Assembly: GCF_002844575.1 (NCBI RefSeq)
Contig: NZ_PIQO01000016.1
Span: forward strand, 55,152 to 119,151
Reading direction: 5' to 3'
Length of the DNA: 64,000 bases
Source: Heyndrickxia camelliae
GTDB lineage: Bacteria; Bacillota; Bacilli; Bacillales; Bacillaceae_C
Under the pieces are notes generated by a model. It was not told the origin of the DNA. It was given only the letters and a program-made list of their open reading frames with translations, and searched no databases. This document shows, piece after piece, positions 17,846-26,408 of the stretch (its first letter is position 1; each line of letters starts with the position of its first letter). A program made the position numbers and the translations under genes.

Positions 17846-18820
17846 TTATTTGCCTTTTTTCTTTGACAATCTTCCCAGCACAAATGCTCCTGCGGCCAAG
17901 CCAATCATTGTATTCGTCTTTTTATTAAATACTTGTTTTACCACAAGATTTACGTTTTGCGGTCTTTCGGCAAGACGTCTCATAAAGTATCCGTACCAAT
18001 CTTTCCCGAATGGCACATACGTACAGAAATTATAACCCTCTTTTGCAAGTTGCAATTGTAGGTCTCTTCTGAAACCATAAAGCATTTGAAATTCAAATTT
18101 ATCATTTGGAATATTATGTGTTTTTACAAACTTTTTCACATGATTGATGATGTGATGATCATGTGTTGCAATAGATGTAAATTTTCCATTAAGTAAATGC
18201 CATTCTATTAATTTAACGAAGTTAGAATCTATTTCTTTTTTCTCTTGGAAAGCATATTCTTTTGGCTCTTTATACGCACCTTTCACAATACGCAAACGAT
18301 AGTTTTTATACTTTTCAAGATTTTCTTGGGCATTATAGAAATAAGCCTGAATAACGGTACCTACATTATCATATTCACGAGACAAATCATCTATAATATC
18401 AAATGAAGGCTGCAGATGTCCATAATCCTCCATGTCAATATTTACGTGAATATCGTATCGGCTGGCGCGATCTACTATTTCTCTTAAATTATTAAAACAG
18501 AAGGTATAATCGATATCCAATCCTAATTGGGTTGGTTTTAAGGAAATATGTGCATCTACTCCATTTTCATGAATCGCCTCGATGACATTCAGGATCTGCT
18601 CTTTTGCTTCGATTGCCTCTTCTTCCTTATATACAAACTCTCCTAAGTTATCAACCGTACAAGCAATGCCGTGAGCGTTAAGCTCTTTAATGCTTTGAAT
18701 GGTTTCCTCTATATTCGTTCCAGCTACAACATTTTGTGCGCCTAATTTTAATCCGTATTTTTTTGCTGCTGTATTAAGAAATTGATTCTTGGATAAGCCC
18801 ATAAAAAAGTCTTTCAACAT
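17846..18820 (-). CDS. putB: Proline dehydrogenase (FAD-dependent)
   Basis: The enzyme oxidises proline to pyrroline-5-carboxylate with electrons going to the quinone pool. The 324-residue TIM barrel has the family blocks: GIACTVDNLGEFV, the NIDMEDYGH substrate/FAD segment, LRIVKGAYKEPKEYAF, ATHDHHII, and the C-terminal YGFRRDLQLQLAKEGYNFCTYVPFG followed by YFMRRLAERPQN. It carries about 20 extra C-terminal residues (a glycine/alanine-rich hydrophobic stretch, then SKKKGK), which may contact the membrane. B. subtilis has two paralogues (PutB and FadM); which one this matches is uncertain. No P5C dehydrogenase gene is adjacent. Confidence 0.9.
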   Translation of the reverse strand: MLKDFFMGLSKNQFLNTAAKKYGLKLGAQNVVAGTNIEETIQSIKELNAHGIACTVDNLGEFVYKEEEAIEAKEQILNVIEAIHENGVDAHISLKPTQLGLDIDYTFCFNNLREIVDRASRYDIHVNIDMEDYGHLQPSFDIIDDLSREYDNVGTVIQAYFYNAQENLEKYKNYRLRIVKGAYKEPKEYAFQEKKEIDSNFVKLIEWHLLNGKFTSIATHDHHIINHVKKFVKTHNIPNDKFEFQMLYGFRRDLQLQLAKEGYNFCTYVPFGKDWYGYFMRRLAERPQNVNLVVKQVFNKKTNTMIGLAAGAFVLGRLSKKKGK

Positions 18821-18932
18821 CGCTATTTCTCCTTAGTTGTAGTTTTTATTTTCATTATAGCACAACTTTTTGAATACGCTATCAATCTTCGAAAATTGTT
18901 GACTTTTGTCAAAAAATATAATTATTCAAATA

Positions 18933-18989
18933 TGGTGCCAGGCACCGCTCGTGGACATTTTGAAGCTTTGTCCACCTGACATGGACACT
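18933..18989. repeat. REP-like element, copy 2 (single terminus)
   Basis: GGTGCCAGGCACC followed by GCTCGTGGACA, then TTTGTCCACCTGACATGGACA. It lies between the putB promoter region and the terminator of the aldo/keto reductase gene. Confidence 0.8.
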
Positions 18990-19026
18990 TATGATAGGTG
19001 CATGAATGCAATATGGGTTATTCCAT

Positions 19027-19063
19027 AAAAAAAGAAGGGTGGAAATATATCCATCCTTCTTTA
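19027..19063 (-). terminator. Rho-independent terminator of the aldo/keto reductase gene
   Basis: On the minus strand AAGAAGGATGGA pairs with TCCACCCTTCTT (one mismatch) around a short AT loop and is followed by a run of seven U, just after the stop codon. Confidence 0.85.
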
Positions 19064-19067
19064 CCGA

Positions 19068-20060
19068 CTAACTTTGTAGTATTTCATCAATCAACTTTAA
19101 TTCTTCATTTGAAAACGTCAAATTATTCAATGCTGCTATGTTTTCTTCTAGTTGACTAACTCTGCTGGCACCAATTAAAGCAGACGTGACCCTTCCTCCG
19201 CGCAACACCCATGCAAGTGCCATTTGCGGTAGACTTTGTCCGCGTTCTTGTGCTATCTTATTAAGCTTTTGGACTCGGTTCACGACATCTGCTGTGACAT
19301 CCTTCTCACTTAGGTAACCTGTTGGTTTTGCTGCTCTAGAATCTGCAGGTACACCAGAAACATATTTATTGGATAATAGCCCTTGCGCTAATGCAGAAAA
19401 GGCAATAGACCCTACCCCATTTTTCTCCAACACATCCTGAAGGCCATCTTCAATCCAACGATTGAACATAGAATAGCTTGGCTGATGGATAGTCAATGGA
19501 GTACCCAAGCGATTCATTATCTCAATTGCCTCTTTTGTTTGCTCGGCACTGTAATTGGAAATTCCCACATACAAAGCTTTACCCTGGCGTACAATCGCAT
19601 CTAATGCACCCATGGTTTCTTCTAATGGAGTATTTGGGTCCGGACGATGATGATAGAAGATATCCACATACTCTAATCCCATTCGTTTTAAGCTTTGATC
19701 TAAGCTAGAGATTAAATATTTTCTAGATCCCCAATCTCCATAAGGCCCCGGCCACATATAGTAACCAGCTTTTGTGGAAATGATCATTTCATCACGGTAT
19801 GGAGCAAAATCATCTCTTAGCATTTGTCCAAACATTTCTTCAGCAGCTCCTGCTGGGGGACCATAGTTATTTGCCAAATCAAAATGAGTAATTCCTAAAT
19901 CAAAGGCTTTTCGTAACATTGCCCGGCCATTTTCGAAGGTATCCACCCCTCCGAAATTATGCCAAAGTCCTAGTGAAATCGCAGGAAGCATTAATCCTGA
20001 TCTACCCGATCGATTATATTTCATTTTTTCATAACGACTTTGCTCCGCTAGATATACCAT
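19068..20060 (-). CDS. Aldo/keto reductase, L-glyceraldehyde 3-phosphate reductase type
   Basis: This 330-residue NADPH-dependent reductase is close to E. coli YghZ (Gpr), which reduces L-glyceraldehyde 3-phosphate and methylglyoxal. It shares ISLGLWHNFG, ITHFDLANNYGPP and STKAGYYMWPGPYGDWGSRKYL. The AKR tetrad is visible as Asp61, Tyr66, Lys97 and His137/138. The start is ATG 20060, with GGGGAG upstream; a longer frame to 20096 has no ribosome site. It is a cytoplasmic barrel. It sits downstream of the GntR regulator on the same strand and may or may not belong to the mannan locus. Confidence 0.88.
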   Translation of the reverse strand: MVYLAEQSRYEKMKYNRSGRSGLMLPAISLGLWHNFGGVDTFENGRAMLRKAFDLGITHFDLANNYGPPAGAAEEMFGQMLRDDFAPYRDEMIISTKAGYYMWPGPYGDWGSRKYLISSLDQSLKRMGLEYVDIFYHHRPDPNTPLEETMGALDAIVRQGKALYVGISNYSAEQTKEAIEIMNRLGTPLTIHQPSYSMFNRWIEDGLQDVLEKNGVGSIAFSALAQGLLSNKYVSGVPADSRAAKPTGYLSEKDVTADVVNRVQKLNKIAQERGQSLPQMALAWVLRGGRVTSALIGASRVSQLEENIAALNNLTFSNEELKLIDEILQS

Positions 20061-20146
20061 TGTTACTCCCCACTTTCCATTTTGTTCATTTCCCAACTAG
20101 AATTCTAAAAGAATTCACCAACATTACTTTCACAAACAAACATTCC

Positions 20147-20860
20147 TTATCTATTTACCGTTACAGTGGAAAAAACGAACTTATCATAACGATGTCTAGA
20201 AAAAGAGTACTCAAACGGTACACCGGTTAATAAAAAGCCCACTTGTTCTACTTCCAAAATAGGATCATCAATTTTGCAATCTAAATATTTCTGATCTAAT
20301 TCATTGGATTTGCATGCTCTAATCTTTCGATGAGCCCCGCCCATTTTTAACTCTAGAGTTTTATTAATATGATTGTAGATAGATGAATGCAATACTTGAT
20401 CATTGATTCCAGGAATTAAATTAGCAGGCATATACGTTTCTTCCATTACATATGGTTCATCCTTGACAACGCGCAATCTAATAATATGGTACACAGGAGT
20501 ATCCATATCAATCATTAATTGATTTGCAACTTTTTCAGAAGGAAACTGGATTTCAAATACAATTACCTTACTTTTTACTACTTCACTGCCAACAAGATTG
20601 GACAAGCCAATATTTACATCACTGATGACATTTACCGTATTATCATCAGCTGGGGACTGAATGATAAACGTCCCATGTCCGCGCTTTCTAGATAAAAGCC
20701 CTTCCATAACCAGAATATCTAGAGCCCTTTTCATCGTCAAACGACTACAATTAAATTCTTCTGCCAAAGTGTGTTCATCCGGTATAGGCTGATCAATGGG
20801 ATAATACCCCTTTTTGATCCGCTCTCTCATTTCATTCGATATTGCTTGATATTTTACCAT
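20147..20860 (-). CDS. GntR/HutC-family regulator, probably of the mannan locus
   Basis: This 237-residue protein has an N-terminal winged helix (about 1-65; RLTMKRALDILVMEGLLSRKRGHGTFI) and a C-terminal UTRA ligand domain (about 85-235), as in HutC-type regulators of sugar uptake such as TreR and GmuR. The start is ATG 20860, with AGGGTGG 8 nt upstream. It stands at the edge of the ABC transporter and glycosidase genes. TTGTATATACTT-type sites, the kind of short AT-rich palindrome bound by HutC proteins, lie in the promoters of those genes; linking them to this protein is inference. The ligand is probably a sugar phosphate or a disaccharide. Confidence 0.85.
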   Translation of the reverse strand: MVKYQAISNEMRERIKKGYYPIDQPIPDEHTLAEEFNCSRLTMKRALDILVMEGLLSRKRGHGTFIIQSPADDNTVNVISDVNIGLSNLVGSEVVKSKVIVFEIQFPSEKVANQLMIDMDTPVYHIIRLRVVKDEPYVMEETYMPANLIPGINDQVLHSSIYNHINKTLELKMGGAHRKIRACKSNELDQKYLDCKIDDPILEVEQVGFLLTGVPFEYSFSRHRYDKFVFSTVTVNR

Positions 20861-21195
20861 GTTAAAAACCACCCTAATTTTATTCTAAAAAAACGATATA
20901 TTTTCATGTTTTATTTAAGCTTTGATTTTCATGAATGTTTGTAAAAATATTTCCCATAATGGATTTTTATATTTAAGCTGGCATTATTTAGATTTCATTA
21001 TTCATTTTTATCCTTGTACAACAGCCAGTTAACATCAATACCTTTTCAACTATAATTATATACATTTCTATATCATTGTCTATTGCCCATTATTTTTGTA
21101 TAAACTTTTTATATGATAGAAAACAGGATATCTCTTGAAAAAACAATCATTTACAGGTATATATATAGTTATATTGAATAAAAAAGGTGAACAAA
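20861..21195. other. Divergent intergenic region between the GntR gene and the DUF624 gene
   Basis: AT-rich, non-coding 335 bp. It contains the plus-strand promoter with an operator-like sequence described separately. I found no clear promoter or operator for the regulator gene itself. Confidence 0.5.
21076..21107 (+). promoter_or_regulatory. Promoter of the DUF624 gene overlapping a degenerate operator
   Basis: TTGTCT (21076-21081), 17 bp, TATAAA (21099-21104). The -10 box lies inside TTGTATAAACTT (21096-21107), one mismatch from the TTGTATATACTT sites found in other promoters of this locus. Confidence 0.5.
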
Positions 21196-21795
21196 TTGAA
21201 AAATAAGTTAATACATTTCATTGATCAATTCTCGCAATATTCCATTATAGGATTATACTTTTGGCTATTTATGTTTCGAAGTGGTTTTATATATGGATTT
21301 TTCCCCGCAGCAATAGGCTTAATCAAAAGCATTAGAGAATTAAGCAGAGAGGATGGAAACACTTCTGTAAAGGCGATATATACAAATGCTTTCCATGAGT
21401 TTAAGCAACAAAAATGGGTGTCCTTCTTGCTATTTTTATTCACTGGAATTTCCCTTATGAGTCTATACTCATTCCTATTTACTGAGTATCCTTTCCTAGG
21501 GTTTATACAGATTCCCCTTATCATCCTTACTTGCATGTTGTGGATCTTTTCGGTATATAGTGTATATTTTCTATCCCAAGAAGAAAAAAAATCCAATAAT
21601 ATTAAATGGATTTACGCTTTGGCCTTCGATACCTGCATTAGACGACCCATTAATAGTGTTGTTATTTGTTTAACCTTACTGGCGCTTTGCTTACTTATTA
21701 AGATAAATCTCATTGTATTTATCTTTTTTGCACCGCCTCTATTTGTGATGTTAACGAAAAGGATAGTTTATATTCCTAGCATATTGCTACGCTAG
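21196..21795 (+). CDS. DUF624 (YesL-type) membrane protein
   Basis: This 199-residue protein has about five membrane segments (FRSGFIYGFFPAAIGL near residues 25-45, then 80-100, 105-125, 155-175 and 180-195). DUF624/YesL proteins are found almost only beside carbohydrate ABC transporters of Firmicutes; their function is not known. I take the TTG at 21196 as start because AAGGTG lies 6 nt before it; a GTG at 21187 falls within that ribosome site. It is convergent with the permease genes and shares their locus-type promoter, so it probably accompanies mannan-oligosaccharide import. Confidence 0.78.
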   Translation: MKNKLIHFIDQFSQYSIIGLYFWLFMFRSGFIYGFFPAAIGLIKSIRELSREDGNTSVKAIYTNAFHEFKQQKWVSFLLFLFTGISLMSLYSFLFTEYPFLGFIQIPLIILTCMLWIFSVYSVYFLSQEEKKSNNIKWIYALAFDTCIRRPINSVVICLTLLALCLLIKINLIVFIFFAPPLFVMLTKRIVYIPSILLR

Positions 21796-21805
21796 GAATA
21801 TTTTT
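21772..21805 (+). terminator. Terminator overlapping the 3' end of the DUF624 gene
   Basis: ATTCCTAGC and GCTAGGAAT form a perfect 9-bp stem with a 10-nt loop, followed by a U-run. The stem includes the last codons and the stop. Confidence 0.75.
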
Positions 21806-21808
21806 ATG

Positions 21809-22687
21809 TTATTTCACAGATCCGGAAACCCCGTTATAAATATATTTTTGAAGAACAAGGAACACAATTAATATCGGCAATATTACTATTATTACTCCTG
21901 CTAAAATAACTGGCCAATTCGTTCCATATGGTCCTTTGAAAGCAAATAATGCAGTTGAAATTACTTTTAAAGCGGGATCAGGCATATATAGGAATGGGTT
22001 ATAAAAATCATTGTATATTCCTACACCGCTAATAATTAAGACGGTAATCATCGGCGCCTTCAATAATGGTAAAATAATTTTGCGATAAATTTGGAAGTAA
22101 GATGCCCCTTCCAAAATAGCAGCTTCATCCAGGGAGACAGAAATACCCTCCAAATATTGCAAAAAGATATAAACAGATATTACATCCGTTCCAAGATTCA
22201 ATACGATAATCGACCATATTTTATTAAATAAACCTAGTCCATTAACAATTTGAAATGTAGCAACTTGGGTTGTAATAGCAGGAATTAAAGTAGCAATTAA
22301 GAATAAAGCCATAATTCCTTTTTTTAACTTAAAGTCAAAGCGATTTAAGACATATGCAATCATTGTTCCCAATAATAGCTTTCCGATGATGGATACCACA
22401 AATATGAAAATGGTATTTTTAAAACCCGTTAACATTTGTCCATCAACAAAGGCAGTTACGTAATTTTCAAATGTAAAATGCTTCGGTAACGCAAGCACAC
22501 CCGACTTCATAAATTCATCTCTTGACTTAAATGAACCTATAAAAACAACAAGTACAGGTATAATAGCAACCAGTGCCCCTATTATTAAACTGCCGTACTT
22601 GATCAAAAATCCAAGCCATTTCTTTATATATACTGTTGCGGGAGTAGTAGCTGTTTTACTTTCGACAACTGTATTTTGCACTTGCAT
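21809..22687 (-). CDS. Carbohydrate ABC transporter permease, MalG type
   Basis: This 292-residue inner-membrane permease of the CUT1 class has six predicted membrane segments and the ATPase-coupling EAA loop SLDEAAILEGASYFQIYRKIILPL (about 185-210). It is the second permease of the importer, starting 1 nt after the stop of the MalF-type gene, with GGGAGAG as ribosome site. With the lipoprotein and the other permease it should import oligosaccharides. No ATPase gene is in the locus, as is common in Bacillus, where a shared MsmX-type ATPase energises several such importers. Confidence 0.92.
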   Translation of the reverse strand: MQVQNTVVESKTATTPATVYIKKWLGFLIKYGSLIIGALVAIIPVLVVFIGSFKSRDEFMKSGVLALPKHFTFENYVTAFVDGQMLTGFKNTIFIFVVSIIGKLLLGTMIAYVLNRFDFKLKKGIMALFLIATLIPAITTQVATFQIVNGLGLFNKIWSIIVLNLGTDVISVYIFLQYLEGISVSLDEAAILEGASYFQIYRKIILPLLKAPMITVLIISGVGIYNDFYNPFLYMPDPALKVISTALFAFKGPYGTNWPVILAGVIIVILPILIVFLVLQKYIYNGVSGSVK

Positions 22688-22688
22688 A

Positions 22689-23573
22689 TTAAACTCTCTC
22701 CCTTTCTCTTGTTAATAATCTTTGAATTAGAGTTACGGCTAAAACAATTATTAACAGAATCACTGCCATTGCGGAAGCTAGTCCCAGCTTGCTATATTTA
22801 AAGGCCGTGTCTACTGTCTGAATAACAAATGTCGTGGTTCCATTGGAACCGCCAGTCATAATATATGGGATATCAAATACACTTAGTGATCCACTAACAC
22901 CTAATATGATGTTCAAAAATACAATCTGTTTAATACTTGGCAGAATAATATACTTGAACTGCTGCCATTTATTCGCACCATCAATTTCTGCTGCTTCATA
23001 AATTTGAGGATCAATTGATTGGATGGCACCTAAGAAAATAATAAAGTTGAATCCCATATACCTCCAAACGGAAGTAAATGCCATGGATATATTATTGATG
23101 GACCGATCTCCGAGCCATAAATGAATCTGACTCTTTAAACCTAGAAAGTTTAGGACCGTATCTAATGTTCCTCCACCTTTATAGAAATATAAAAAGATAA
23201 ACCCTATGGCAACTCCATTTAATAGGTAAGGAAAAAACAATATTCCTTTCCATAAATTCGCTAATTTTACCTTAAAACTTAAAATTGTCGCAAAATAAAG
23301 TGCAATCGCCAGTTGGACAAATGTAGCAACAAAATAATATAAACTAACTTTAAATACAGAAAAATATTCCGGTGTTGTAAATACCTTTATATAATTCTCA
23401 AAACCTACATAATTTTTTTTCGGACTAATTCCATCCCAATTAGTAAAGCTATACTGCAACATTTTTACTAAAGGAACATAGGAGAATAATAACAATAGGA
23501 AAACAGGTATAGCTGAAAAAAGAATAATAATTAATCTTCTTTGTGCCTTATAGCTCAGATTTAATTTATTCAT
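22689..23573 (-). CDS. Carbohydrate ABC transporter permease, MalF type
   Basis: This 294-residue CUT1-class permease has six predicted membrane segments and the EAA loop QIYEAAEIDGANKWQQFKYIILPSI near residues 190-215. AAGGAG precedes the ATG. It lies downstream of the solute-binding lipoprotein gene, separated by a 250-bp stretch rich in hairpins that may lower expression relative to the binding protein, and directly upstream of the partner permease. Confidence 0.92.
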   Translation of the reverse strand: MNKLNLSYKAQRRLIIILFSAIPVFLLLLFSYVPLVKMLQYSFTNWDGISPKKNYVGFENYIKVFTTPEYFSVFKVSLYYFVATFVQLAIALYFATILSFKVKLANLWKGILFFPYLLNGVAIGFIFLYFYKGGGTLDTVLNFLGLKSQIHLWLGDRSINNISMAFTSVWRYMGFNFIIFLGAIQSIDPQIYEAAEIDGANKWQQFKYIILPSIKQIVFLNIILGVSGSLSVFDIPYIMTGGSNGTTTFVIQTVDTAFKYSKLGLASAMAVILLIIVLAVTLIQRLLTRERERV

Positions 23574-23643
23574 ATCGCGACTCCTTAATCTTTAACTAAC
23601 TTCCGATTATACATCTCTTAAACATACTTTTGGAGTTGATAGC

Positions 23644-23793
23644 CCTTTCGATAGGTTTTTTCAAAGAAGAAAAAAACCTTTCGGAAGGACTACCAATATA
23701 CTAGCTTGTTCTATTATTTTTTTATTCTATTAAAAAATAGAATAACCGGGGGACAAAATGGAACATCTTCCATTTTATTATCCCACCGGTTAT
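23644..23793 (-). terminator. Hairpin cluster between binding-protein and permease genes
   Basis: Three inverted repeats lie here: 23644-23688 (CCTTTCGATAGGTTTTTT with AAAAAACCTTTCGGAAGG), 23725-23741 (TTCTATT / AATAGAA), and 23742-23793 (outer stem ATAACCGG / CCGGTTAT, inner AAAATGGAA / TTCCATTTT). Such stem-loops after binding-protein genes usually stabilise that transcript and reduce read-through into the permeases. Confidence 0.65.
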
Positions 23794-23825
23794 CAAAAGA
23801 ATAGGTTTCTCTATTAGAGTGGGAA

Positions 23826-25136
23826 TTATTTACCCGTTACGTTTTTAACTGCATTTCCCCATTTTTTATTTAAATCATCCATAATATGATTAAAGGATTC
23901 TTTTGTATTTCCCTTTGCAGCATCTACAATACGCTGCTTTGTTGCATCTGTTGTATCCAAACCAATCTCGGCCTCATTATTTATATCGCTAAATAATGAT
24001 TCTTTACCTTTTGGCGCTGGATTAGCTTCAATAAATTTAACGCCAGCTTCCTTCATTGAATTTAATGCTGCAGGGTAATCTTTTCCTTTCACTGCTGAAA
24101 TTGCGCCAGTGTCTTTGTAGTAATTTGAGTCATTAATAAACCAATCTAAGAATTCACGTGCAGCTTTTTTATGTTGGCTGTGGACGTTAATCGCGATATT
24201 GTAGTCTGGACCAATTGCAGCATATTGATTTCCATCCTCAGCCGTCATTGGGAAAGCAACAAATTGAATGTCATCCGGATTCTTTGCTAATGCCTGAACT
24301 TGTTCAATTGCCCAGCTTCCTAATACCATCGCACCAATTTTTCCATCAGCTAAATCTTGCTTGGATTGTTCCCAATCTGTAGTGGACGGATCTGCCTCCG
24401 TGTCCCCATTTTTCACTGCATCAAACAAAACTTTATAGATAGTATTCATCGTTTTTCCTTTAGCAAACGGCTCTTTGTCTGTAGTCATCTTATTCGTAAT
24501 GTCTGCATCGCCGGAAGCACCTGTACGAACAAAATCCCAGTTAGCCATTGCCCAGTTTGATGCATAATTTGTATACAACGGTGTTACATCAGGATTCTTT
24601 TTCTTAATTGTATTTAATGCTGTAACAAACTCTTCAGGCGTTTTAGGGAATTCATTAATTCCTGCATCCTTGAACACTTTCATATTTACAAGTATTCCTG
24701 TTGTATTAACCGCAATTGGTATACCGTATGTAGTGCCATTGTATGATTTATTGGATAAAGCCATATATTTCTTCTCAAGTTCTGCTTGTTTTCCAAGTGG
24801 CTCCACAAAGTTTTTAAAGTCCTGCGGCTTCACTGTATCTGGAAGCATAAAAACATCGCCGTAATCTTTAGAGTTCATACGAATTTTCATTTGCCCTGCA
24901 TAATCCGTAATAGTTTCTACCTTCACATTAATATTTGGGTATTTTTGGTTAAATTCTTTAGTGTATTCCTTCCATTTCCCATTACCAGTCCAGTCGGTTT
25001 TATGGTTAATGAATGTAATAGTTTCTTTTCCTCCCTTATCTGTACCCGAGGAACTCAATCCGTTACTGCAAGCACCTAGCATTAGTGCGAGTGCGCCAGC
25101 TGCGAGTGATACACGAAATAGCTTTTTCTTCAACAC
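23826..25136 (-). CDS. Sugar ABC transporter substrate-binding lipoprotein
   Basis: This 436-residue family 1 extracellular solute-binding protein has a lysine-rich signal sequence, a hydrophobic core and lipobox LMLGAC with lipidated Cys23, followed by a Ser/Gly linker and a periplasmic-binding fold (NGKWKEYTKEFNQKYPNI, GDVFMLPD, and KIGAMVLGSWAIEQV near 270-285). It is anchored outside the membrane and should capture beta-mannan-type oligosaccharides for the two permeases downstream. The start is GTG 25136, with AGGGGGT upstream. Its promoter region holds an operator and a cre site. The ligand is inferred only from the neighbouring enzymes. Confidence 0.9.
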   Translation of the reverse strand: MLKKKLFRVSLAAGALALMLGACSNGLSSSGTDKGGKETITFINHKTDWTGNGKWKEYTKEFNQKYPNINVKVETITDYAGQMKIRMNSKDYGDVFMLPDTVKPQDFKNFVEPLGKQAELEKKYMALSNKSYNGTTYGIPIAVNTTGILVNMKVFKDAGINEFPKTPEEFVTALNTIKKKNPDVTPLYTNYASNWAMANWDFVRTGASGDADITNKMTTDKEPFAKGKTMNTIYKVLFDAVKNGDTEADPSTTDWEQSKQDLADGKIGAMVLGSWAIEQVQALAKNPDDIQFVAFPMTAEDGNQYAAIGPDYNIAINVHSQHKKAAREFLDWFINDSNYYKDTGAISAVKGKDYPAALNSMKEAGVKFIEANPAPKGKESLFSDINNEAEIGLDTTDATKQRIVDAAKGNTKESFNHIMDDLNKKWGNAVKNVTGK

Positions 25137-25184
25137 TTCTTATACCCCCTATTTTATCGCTTTTTAGTTAGTTTCATTTTTAGT

Positions 25185-25237
25185 AGCAAACGCTTACAAG
25201 GTCATTTTAGCACTTCTTATTTTATTTGTATATACTT
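25185..25237 (-). promoter_or_regulatory. Promoter of the ABC transporter operon with operator and cre
   Basis: On the minus strand TATACA (25227-25232), 17 bp, TAAAAT (25204-25209). The sequence TTGTATATACTT (plus strand, 25226-25237) covers the -35 box. A cre-like site, TGTAAGCGTTTGCT (25185-25198, 12 of 14 consensus positions), lies just downstream of the -10 box. This suggests local repressor plus CcpA control. Confidence 0.6.
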
Positions 25238-25340
25238 TTATTTTTAAAGTTTATTACTTTATTTAAAACAAGTATATCTTTATATAAAAAATAGTATATT
25301 CTCCTTGGTTTTATAATAAATTTGGAAGGTTTTATACAGA

Positions 25341-26276
25341 TTATTTTATACTACTATAATAATCATGGATAACCTTTTCTGCAGGTTTTCCGTATACGGC
25401 ATAATCTTGATCAATTTCAGCCCTTTCCATCGGATAAAGATTGGCCTTCCAATCCCACATAGCATATCCCTGTACCCAAGCTCTTTTACTTGTTGCACGG
25501 AACATTTCTTCATACCATCTTTTCTGTACTTCCACATCCGGTTCACCGCGGAGCGTCCAATCATTTGGAAGGAGGTCTCCACCTACCCAGCTTGGACAGC
25601 CTGCTTCACAAAAAAAGAATGGCTTTTGATGGTGTTTCACTACCTTTTCGAATCGATCCAGTTGTTCTTCCCACGAATCAATTGGATAATAGCCGCTTGA
25701 AGAAATAACATCTACCGCATCCCACCATTTCAATATATCCTCCTGATATTTGTCACAATTATAAGTAACAAGCCCACTATAAACTTTGCGCACTTCATCG
25801 ATTAGGCTGCGCCATTCTTGTTCCCTTCGGTCAGCATTTACCATTTCACAACCTACAACAAACATGTAACAATTTGTTTTTTCAGCAATATCTGCATAAT
25901 GAAGAATAAATTCATTGTATGCCTTAAACCACTCAGACCATTTAGGTTCACAAGGAACATCTGTATCAAAGAAATTTATATGAGCTCTCCATGTACCATC
26001 TGAAACATTAACCATTGGTTTTAATATGACGGTTAAATCCAATGATTGAGCATACTCAATCATCCCAATAATTTCTTCATCGCTTACAACATCCTGGTGA
26101 TTTTTCCAATTAATGGTTGTTGACTGTGGCTTATCTTGCTCCGCAACTACTGTTAAAACAATATGGTCAATGGCACATCTTTCTTTTAATAATCGTAAGC
26201 TTTCCTTTGCCTTTTCCTCTTTCCATCCTCCTCTTTTACTCATATAACCAAAGCTGAAGCCTTTTATAAAATTCAC
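25341..26276 (-). CDS. GH113-type endo-beta-1,4-mannanase, intracellular
   Basis: This 311-residue TIM-barrel hydrolase resembles family GH113 beta-mannanases such as that of Alicyclobacillus: FIKGFSFGYMSKRGGW at the start, KPMVN (86-90), catalytic acid Glu144 in FVVGCEMV, and nucleophile Glu224 in FFFCEAGCPS. There is no signal peptide, so it acts on imported oligosaccharides. The start is GTG 26276 (GAAGGGG 8 nt upstream); the frame is open to 26312. It is divergent from the MATE/epimerase operon, with a TTGTATATACTT site between them. It lies upstream of the transporter operon on the same strand. Confidence 0.75.
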   Translation of the reverse strand: MNFIKGFSFGYMSKRGGWKEEKAKESLRLLKERCAIDHIVLTVVAEQDKPQSTTINWKNHQDVVSDEEIIGMIEYAQSLDLTVILKPMVNVSDGTWRAHINFFDTDVPCEPKWSEWFKAYNEFILHYADIAEKTNCYMFVVGCEMVNADRREQEWRSLIDEVRKVYSGLVTYNCDKYQEDILKWWDAVDVISSSGYYPIDSWEEQLDRFEKVVKHHQKPFFFCEAGCPSWVGGDLLPNDWTLRGEPDVEVQKRWYEEMFRATSKRAWVQGYAMWDWKANLYPMERAEIDQDYAVYGKPAEKVIHDYYSSIK

Positions 26277-26329
26277 CCTACATACCCCTTCCCTCAAAAG
26301 AACATATAACAATAATCATTTGTATTGAT

Positions 26330-26358
26330 TTGTATATACTTTTGTTGTAAATTATTAT
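26330..26358 (+). promoter_or_regulatory. Promoter of the MATE-epimerase operon with operator
   Basis: TTGTAT (26330-26335), 17 bp, TATTAT (26353-26358). The -35 box is the left half of TTGTATATACTT (26330-26341), identical to the site upstream of the transporter operon. It lies between divergent genes and could control both. Confidence 0.55.
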
Positions 26359-26408
26359 ATATTTACAAATTATTTTAGTAAAGAATTTATTTGAAGGAAT
26401 GTGAGGTT

